DNA of 64,000 nucleotides from positions 2,170,001 through 2,234,000 of the forward strand of contig NZ_JACHBP010000001.1 in assembly GCF_014200375.1 (NCBI RefSeq). Reading direction: 5' to 3'. This DNA is from Terrimesophilobacter mesophilus (GTDB lineage Bacteria > Actinomycetota > Actinomycetes > Actinomycetales > Microbacteriaceae). Below, one piece after another: positions 59,701 through 64,000 of the stretch (its first letter is position 1; every line of letters starts with the position of its first letter). A program made the translations under genes and the position numbers. A model generated the notes under the pieces. It made no database searches. It was given only the letters and a program-made list of their open reading frames with translations, and was not told the DNA's origin.

Positions 59701-60493
59701 TGAGCTTGTTGGCCCGAGCCTTCGCGACGAGGGCCTCGTATTCGGCGACGAACTCGGCGAACCCCATGGTGTCGGCCCGCTTGATGCTCGGGACGAGGAG
59801 CGCACGGGACCCGTCGGGCTTGGGGATGTCGATCGCGATGCCGAGGTTCACGTGCGACGGCGCGACGACCGACGGCTTGCCGTCCACCTCTTGGTAGTAG
59901 ACGTTCTGGCTCGGGAACTCCTTGATCGCCTGGACGAGCGCCCACCCGATGAGGTGCGTGAACGATACCTTTCCGCCCCGCGCCCGTTTGAGGTGGTTGT
60001 TGATGACGATGCGGTTGTCGATGAGCAGCTTCGCGGGCATGGTGCGGATGCTCGTGGCGGTCGGAACCGTCAGGCTCGCATCCATGTTGGCGGCGAGCGA
60101 CTTCGACATCCCCTTGAGCGCCTGCACGGACTGCTGCGGCTCGTCGTCGGCGGCTGCCGCTTCGATGTGGTCGATGGGCTGGGTCTTGGGCGCCTCAGCG
60201 GGAATCGGCTGGGACTTGGGAGCGATGGAGGTCGTGCGGGCGACCGGGGCGGATGCCGGGAGCTCTGCGGTTTCGGTCGACGGAACTGCGGCCGGCTCCG
60301 GCGTCGCAGGCACGGTGGGTACGGCGTCGCTCGTCTTGACGCGATGATAGTTCTCGAGAATGGGCCACCACGACTGGTCGACGGAGTTGCGATCCGCGAC
60401 GAATCGTTCGTACATCTCGTCGACAAGCCACTCATTCGCCCCGAACTCGCTCGAGGATCCATCCTCCGTCAGTCCGGTAGTTTGGCTGGACAC
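56765..60493 (-). CDS. kgd: Multifunctional 2-oxoglutarate decarboxylase/dehydrogenase (Kgd)
   Basis: A 1242-residue TCA-cycle enzyme that fuses an E2-type acyltransferase domain (about 115-370, with [15 protein letters not shown]-type block seen as [21 protein letters not shown]) to an E1 (from about 390), as in actinobacterial Kgd. E1 marks include the [11 protein letters not shown] segment, [21 protein letters not shown] (TPP/Mg site), [10 protein letters not shown] and [20 protein letters not shown]. The N-terminal [26 protein letters not shown] peptide is the E1-type tail. GTG start. No E3 is adjacent. It yields succinyl-CoA or succinic semialdehyde depending on partners. Confidence 0.95.
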   Translation of the reverse strand: [1242 protein letters not shown]

Positions 60494-60634
60494 GCCTGAC
60501 CGCCCACTCTCTGTTGTCAGTGCCTGGCTCGTGCCGGCATCGCATTGTCAGTGCTGGGTGCGGGAGGCACTCGGCCGACCCTCCAACCAGCTTAATCGCA
60601 TTGACGCGTCGATGCCCTCCACCGCCGCAGCGGC

Positions 60635-60640
60635 TAACCT
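60635..60640 (+). promoter_or_regulatory. Leaderless -10 box for guaB1
   Basis: TAACCT, 7 bases before the ATG at 60648. In the same gap a minus-strand TAAGCT near 60585 may serve kgd; two copies of TTGTCAGTGC (60514 and 60545) lie 31 bases apart. Confidence 0.5.
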
Positions 60641-60647
60641 TAAAATC

Positions 60648-62105
60648 ATGAGGTTTTACGACACGACGCCCGAGAACGACCTGACCTATTCCGACGTCTT
60701 CCTGGTACCCAGCAGGTCGTCGGTCAGCAGCCGGCTGGATGTGTCGCTCGCTCCTGACGACGGAACGGGTGCCAGCATCCCGCTCGTGTCCGCGAACATG
60801 AACTCCGTGACGGGCGCCCGGATGTCCGCGACCATGGCGCGCAGGGGCGGGCTGGGCGTACTCCCGCAGGACCTCCATCCGCAGGAACTCGATTCGGCCA
60901 TCCGGTGGGTGAAGGACCAGTCCACGATCTACGACTCCGGCATCGAGCTGGGTCCTCATGCGACGGTCGCCGAGGCATTGCGCCTCGTCCCCGCCTCCTC
61001 CGGCCAGGGGATCATCGTGCGGGAGGCCGACGCGGCCCGCTCCCGCTCGCACGGATATCTCGGTTGCATCGACGCGGCGGCACTGGCGACAGCGCTGCCC
61101 GGCGCCCCTCTCACGGACTTCCTGAAGGGCGCCGTCGCCTCGATCGACGCGGATGACGTGACCGACCCTCGCAGCGCGTTCGACCTCATGGTCGCGGCGG
61201 ATCTCGAGTTCGCGCCCGTCATGCACCACGGCGACGTCATCGGGACGCTGAGTCGGAAGAGCGCATTGCGCTCGACGCTCTACACCCCCAACGTCGACGC
61301 ACACGGCCGTCTCGCGGTCGCGGCGGCGATCGGAATCAACGGCGATGTGCGGGCCAAGGCGAAGGCACTCGCGGCGGCCGGTGTGGACACGCTCGTGCTC
61401 GACACGGCGCACGGCGACCAGGCGACCATGCTCGCGGCCGTTTCCGCCGTCGCGGAACTCGGTCTCGGGCTTCCGCTCGTCGCGGGAAACGTCGTGACGG
61501 CCTCGGCGGTGCGCGACCTCGTCGCGGCCGGTGCAACGATCATCAAGGTCGGCGTCGGCCCCGGAGCGATGTGCACGACACGCATGATGACGGCGGTCGG
61601 CCGGCCGCAGTTCTCGGCCGTCCTCGAGACGGCGGCGGCCGCCCGCGAACTCGGCGCGACGGTCTGGGCCGACGGTGGCGTCCGATACCCGCGGGATGTC
61701 GCGCTCGCGCTCGCTGCGGGAGCGGCATCCGTCATGATCGGCTCGTGGTTCGCCGGCACGGTGGAGGCACCGGGCAAGCTCGAGACCGACGCGACAGGGC
61801 GCCTGTACAAGGAGAGCTGGGGAATGGCGTCCACGAAGGCCGTGCACGACCGCTTCGAGCGACTCGACCCCTACGAACTGGCGCGCAAGACGCTGTTCGC
61901 AGAGGGGATCTCGTCCTCCCGCATCTATCTCGACGAGTTGCGCCCGTCAGTCGAGGACCTCATCGACATGATCACCTCCGGCGTGCGCTCCTCGCTGACC
62001 TACGCCGGAGCCCGCGACCTGGCCGAGTTTCGCGAACGTGCCCTCGTGGGCATTCAGTCGGCTGCCGGATACGAGGAAGGCAAACCTCTTCCGGTCGGCT
62101 GGTGA
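60648..62105 (+). CDS. guaB1: GuaB1-type IMP dehydrogenase-related protein (GMP reductase candidate)
   Basis: A 485-residue IMPDH/GMPR superfamily barrel: start LTYSDVFLVPSRS, VSANMNSVTGARMSATMARRGGLGVLPQD, a CBS-pair insert (about 95-215) and the catalytic loop KVGVGPGAMCTTRMMT with its cysteine, WADGGVRYPRD, GSWFAGTVEAPG. The actinobacterial GuaB1 group has been shown in mycobacteria to act as a GMP reductase, so it may recycle GMP to IMP rather than make XMP. ATG at 60648 with a leaderless box; the longer frame from 60360 is rejected. Confidence 0.92.
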   Translation: MRFYDTTPENDLTYSDVFLVPSRSSVSSRLDVSLAPDDGTGASIPLVSANMNSVTGARMSATMARRGGLGVLPQDLHPQELDSAIRWVKDQSTIYDSGIELGPHATVAEALRLVPASSGQGIIVREADAARSRSHGYLGCIDAAALATALPGAPLTDFLKGAVASIDADDVTDPRSAFDLMVAADLEFAPVMHHGDVIGTLSRKSALRSTLYTPNVDAHGRLAVAAAIGINGDVRAKAKALAAAGVDTLVLDTAHGDQATMLAAVSAVAELGLGLPLVAGNVVTASAVRDLVAAGATIIKVGVGPGAMCTTRMMTAVGRPQFSAVLETAAAARELGATVWADGGVRYPRDVALALAAGAASVMIGSWFAGTVEAPGKLETDATGRLYKESWGMASTKAVHDRFERLDPYELARKTLFAEGISSSRIYLDELRPSVEDLIDMITSGVRSSLTYAGARDLAEFRERALVGIQSAAGYEEGKPLPVGW

Positions 62106-62176
62106 GATCGTGGCGCAGATATACTCGATCAGATAATGGATGACCCTCCGCCTGGTAGTGACGACGGGCCAGCACG

Positions 62177-63487
62177 ATGAACGAGTACCTGATGCTCGGC
62201 ATCGGAATCGCCCTGACCATCGGGACGGGGCTCTTCGTGGCGTCCGAGTTCACGCTTGTGAATCTGGACCGCTCGGAACTCGAGGTTCGGCGCGATCGCG
62301 GCGAACGCAGGCTCGGCATCACGATCGGCGCCCTCAAGGTGACCTCGACGCACCTATCGAGCGCTCAACTCGGGATCACCCTCACAACGCTCCTCACCGG
62401 CTTCATGCTCGAACCGGCATTGAGCAGCCTCCTTCGCCCCGTGCTGTCCGGATGGGGCTGGGCTCCGTCGGTCGTCACTGCCGTTGCGAGCGTGGTGGCG
62501 GTCGTCGCCGCGACACTCCTCTCGATGATCGTGGGAGAGCTCGTCCCGAAGAACTTCGCCCTCGCACTTCCCCTGCGGGTTGCGAAACTCGTCCTTCCGT
62601 TCCAGGTCGGGTTCACCTGGGTGTTCCGGCCGGCTGTGGCGCTTCTCAACAACTCCGCCAACGCGATCCTGAGGGGGTTCGGGATCGAGCCGAAGGAGGA
62701 ATTGTCCTCCGCGCGGACGGCTGAGGAGCTGCGATCGCTCGTTCGACGCTCTGCGAGCGCGGGGAGCCTCGACCTCGACACGGCGACGCTGCTGTCGCGC
62801 ACTCTCGTGTTCTCCGGCCACGTCGCCTCGGACGTCATGACCCCCAGGCCCCGCGTGGCGAGCGTCGACAAGGCGGACAGCGCGAGCGTCGTCATCGACC
62901 TCGCCAGGAACACCGGATTCTCCCGATTCCCGGTGATCGACGACAGCATCGACGAGGTCGTGGGGCTCGTGCACATCAAGAATGCGGTGGCGGTGCCCCG
63001 GGAACGCCGCGCCGAGGTCCCGGTGTCCGCACTCACCTCTGATGCGCTCCGGGTGCCGGAGACCATGAAACTCGACGGCCTGCTCGGAGAGCTGAGAGGC
63101 CGCGGATACCAGATGGCGGTCGTCGTCGACGAGTACGGCGGAACGGCAGGCGTCGTCACGCTGGAGGACCTCGTCGAGGAGCTCGTCGGGGAGGTCGCCG
63201 ACGAGCACGATCGCTCGCGGGCGGGTATCGTGCGTTCCCGAGACGGCGTGACGTTCCCCGGCATGCTGAGGCCGGACGAACTGCTCGAGCGGGCCGGCGT
63301 CGCCGTCCCGGAGAACGGCCCGTTCGAAACCGTCGCGGGATTCATCATGAGCGAGCTCGGCAGGCTCCCCGCGGTCGGTGACACCGTCCCCGTCCCCGGC
63401 GGGGAGCTGCGGGTCGAGCGACTGGACGGCCGCAGGATCGACCGGGTGCGCTTCACACCTGCGCCGGAGGTGAGCACGGATGAGTGA
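62177..63487 (+). CDS. CNNM/CorC-type membrane protein with CBS pair (copy 1)
   Basis: A 436-residue HlyC/CorC family protein: DUF21 membrane domain with four helices (1-140, GTGLFVASEFTLVNLDRSELE, SSAQLGITLTTLLTG, SMIVGELVPKNFAL), a CBS pair (about 215-340; DVMTPRPRVASVDK, GFSRFPVIDDSIDEVVGLVHIK, YQMAVVVDEYGGTAGVVTLEDLVEELVGEV) and a CorC_HlyC C-terminal domain. Relatives transport or regulate Mg(II)/Na(I). A second copy follows with 8-base overlap. TATACT at about 62117 may be its -10 box. Confidence 0.92.
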   Translation: MNEYLMLGIGIALTIGTGLFVASEFTLVNLDRSELEVRRDRGERRLGITIGALKVTSTHLSSAQLGITLTTLLTGFMLEPALSSLLRPVLSGWGWAPSVVTAVASVVAVVAATLLSMIVGELVPKNFALALPLRVAKLVLPFQVGFTWVFRPAVALLNNSANAILRGFGIEPKEELSSARTAEELRSLVRRSASAGSLDLDTATLLSRTLVFSGHVASDVMTPRPRVASVDKADSASVVIDLARNTGFSRFPVIDDSIDEVVGLVHIKNAVAVPRERRAEVPVSALTSDALRVPETMKLDGLLGELRGRGYQMAVVVDEYGGTAGVVTLEDLVEELVGEVADEHDRSRAGIVRSRDGVTFPGMLRPDELLERAGVAVPENGPFETVAGFIMSELGRLPAVGDTVPVPGGELRVERLDGRRIDRVRFTPAPEVSTDE

Positions 63488-64000
63488 CTGGTGGGGAATC
63501 GCCTGGCTCGGCATCCTGCTGCTGGCCAACGCGTTCTTCGTCGCCGCGGAGTTCGCCGTCATCTCCGCGCGCCGATCCCAGATCGAGCCGAGGGCGGATG
63601 CCGGAAGCCGTGCGGCGAAGACCACCCTGTTCGCGATGGAGCACGCGACCCTCATGCTCGCGACGAGCCAGCTCGGCATCACGGTGTGCTCGCTGCTCAT
63701 CCTGAACGTCTCCGAGCCGGCGATCCACCACCTCCTCGAGGCACCGCTCGCCCTCACGGGGTGGTCGGATGCCGTGATCGCCGGCGTCGCGTTCGGCATC
63801 GCTCTCGTGCTCGTGTCGTTCCTGCACGTCGTCATCGGCGAGATGGTTCCGAAGAACCTGTCGTTCTCGGTCCCGGACCGGGCCGCGCTCCTGCTCGCGC
63901 CGGCCCTCGTCGGCATTTCGATGGTGTTCCACCCGGTGATCGTCGCGCTCAATGCGACCGCGAACGGTGTGCTCAGGCTGTTCCGGGTGGAGCCGCGCAA
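63480..64000 (+). CDS. CNNM/CorC-type membrane protein (copy 2, 3' end outside window)
   Basis: The first 173 residues of a second DUF21 protein: WLGILLLANAFFVAAEFAVISARRSQIEPRAD, ATLMLATSQLGITVCSLLILN and VIGEMVPKNLSFS. The ATG at 63480 has GGAGG ten bases upstream and overlaps copy 1 by 8 bases. Any CBS domains lie beyond the window. Tandem pairs like this are common in actinobacteria and may form heteromers. Confidence 0.9.
   Translation, partial: MSDWWGIAWLGILLLANAFFVAAEFAVISARRSQIEPRADAGSRAAKTTLFAMEHATLMLATSQLGITVCSLLILNVSEPAIHHLLEAPLALTGWSDAVIAGVAFGIALVLVSFLHVVIGEMVPKNLSFSVPDRAALLLAPALVGISMVFHPVIVALNATANGVLRLFRVEPR

Noticed and set aside
58025-60499. An 824-residue plus-strand open frame antisense to kgd
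   Set aside because: Composition is dominated by Arg, Val, Asp and Glu as expected for a GC-rich shadow, and kgd on the other strand is unambiguous.
62354-64000. A 548-residue minus-strand open frame opposite the two CNNM genes
   Set aside because: It is the reverse-strand shadow of two recognisable membrane proteins with normal starts and an 8-base overlap.
1-64000. CRISPR arrays, insertion sequences, rRNA operons, replication origin or prophage
   Set aside because: No direct-repeat array, transposase, integrase, rRNA or dnaA-box cluster was seen on reading both strands.

Overview
The window is about 64 kb of high-GC, densely packed chromosomal DNA. Gene content and order point to an actinobacterium of the order Micrococcales, most likely family Microbacteriaceae. 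The supporting signs are a murI-rph-rdgB cluster, prfB-ftsE-ftsX-smpB-ssrA, hisN-rsgA-aroA beside sigR/rsrA, a fused Kgd-type 2-oxoglutarate decarboxylase, GuaB1, DUF3039, CWB2 wall proteins and many start codons sitting 5-9 bases after a TAnnnT -10 box (leaderless transcription). The family assignment rests on gene content only.

Layout. 1-6842: end of a PAS histidine kinase, an aminotransferase, an overlapping lipoprotein/PKD secreted pair of unknown role, an HtrA-type protease, a family 2 glycosyltransferase and a TfoX-N protein. 6897-14656: a cell-wall glycopolymer (teichoic-acid-like) block with three CDP-glycerol glycerophosphotransferase-family proteins, an EcsC-like protein, a decayed mazEF remnant, a Wzm/Wzt-type ABC exporter and a nucleotidyltransferase. 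14861-17631: an ABC transporter pair and DUF3039. 17666-25088: pncB, murI-rph-rdgB, a cation diffusion facilitator, mntH-mntR, DedA and tRNA-Leu(UAG). 25152-32747: a Tad pilus locus in two parts. tadA-B-C and the pilin/TadE-like genes are separated by a PadR regulator, its prefix-domain membrane partner and a wall-anchored protein with two X25-like modules. 32770-36328: two paralogous CWB2 surface proteins. 36432-38323: LysE and MFS transporters. 38367-44471: prfB, ftsEX, smpB, a SIMPL protein, an aldehyde dehydrogenase and tmRNA. 44539-48919: RraA-like protein, alcohol dehydrogenase, a small SH3-like protein, a broken RibD-C/DHFR-family gene and a DHA2 drug transporter. 48991-53216: hisN-rsgA-aroA and divergent sigR-rsrA. 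53370-56768: a two-component system, an F420-reductase-like protein and a divergent MarR regulator. 56765-64000: kgd, guaB1 and two tandem CNNM/CorC-type proteins, the last cut by the window end.

Regulation that can be read from the bases includes an exact GGAAT-N18-GTT (SigR/SigH-type) promoter upstream of sigR, a palindrome over the mntH start, paired MarR-type palindromes between marR and its divergent neighbour, an AT-rich palindrome before the drug transporter, and near-identical promoter segments for smpB and ssrA. There is no integrase, insertion sequence, CRISPR array or rRNA. No stretch over 300 bases lacks a gene; the largest gap is 43851-44096, upstream of tmRNA.
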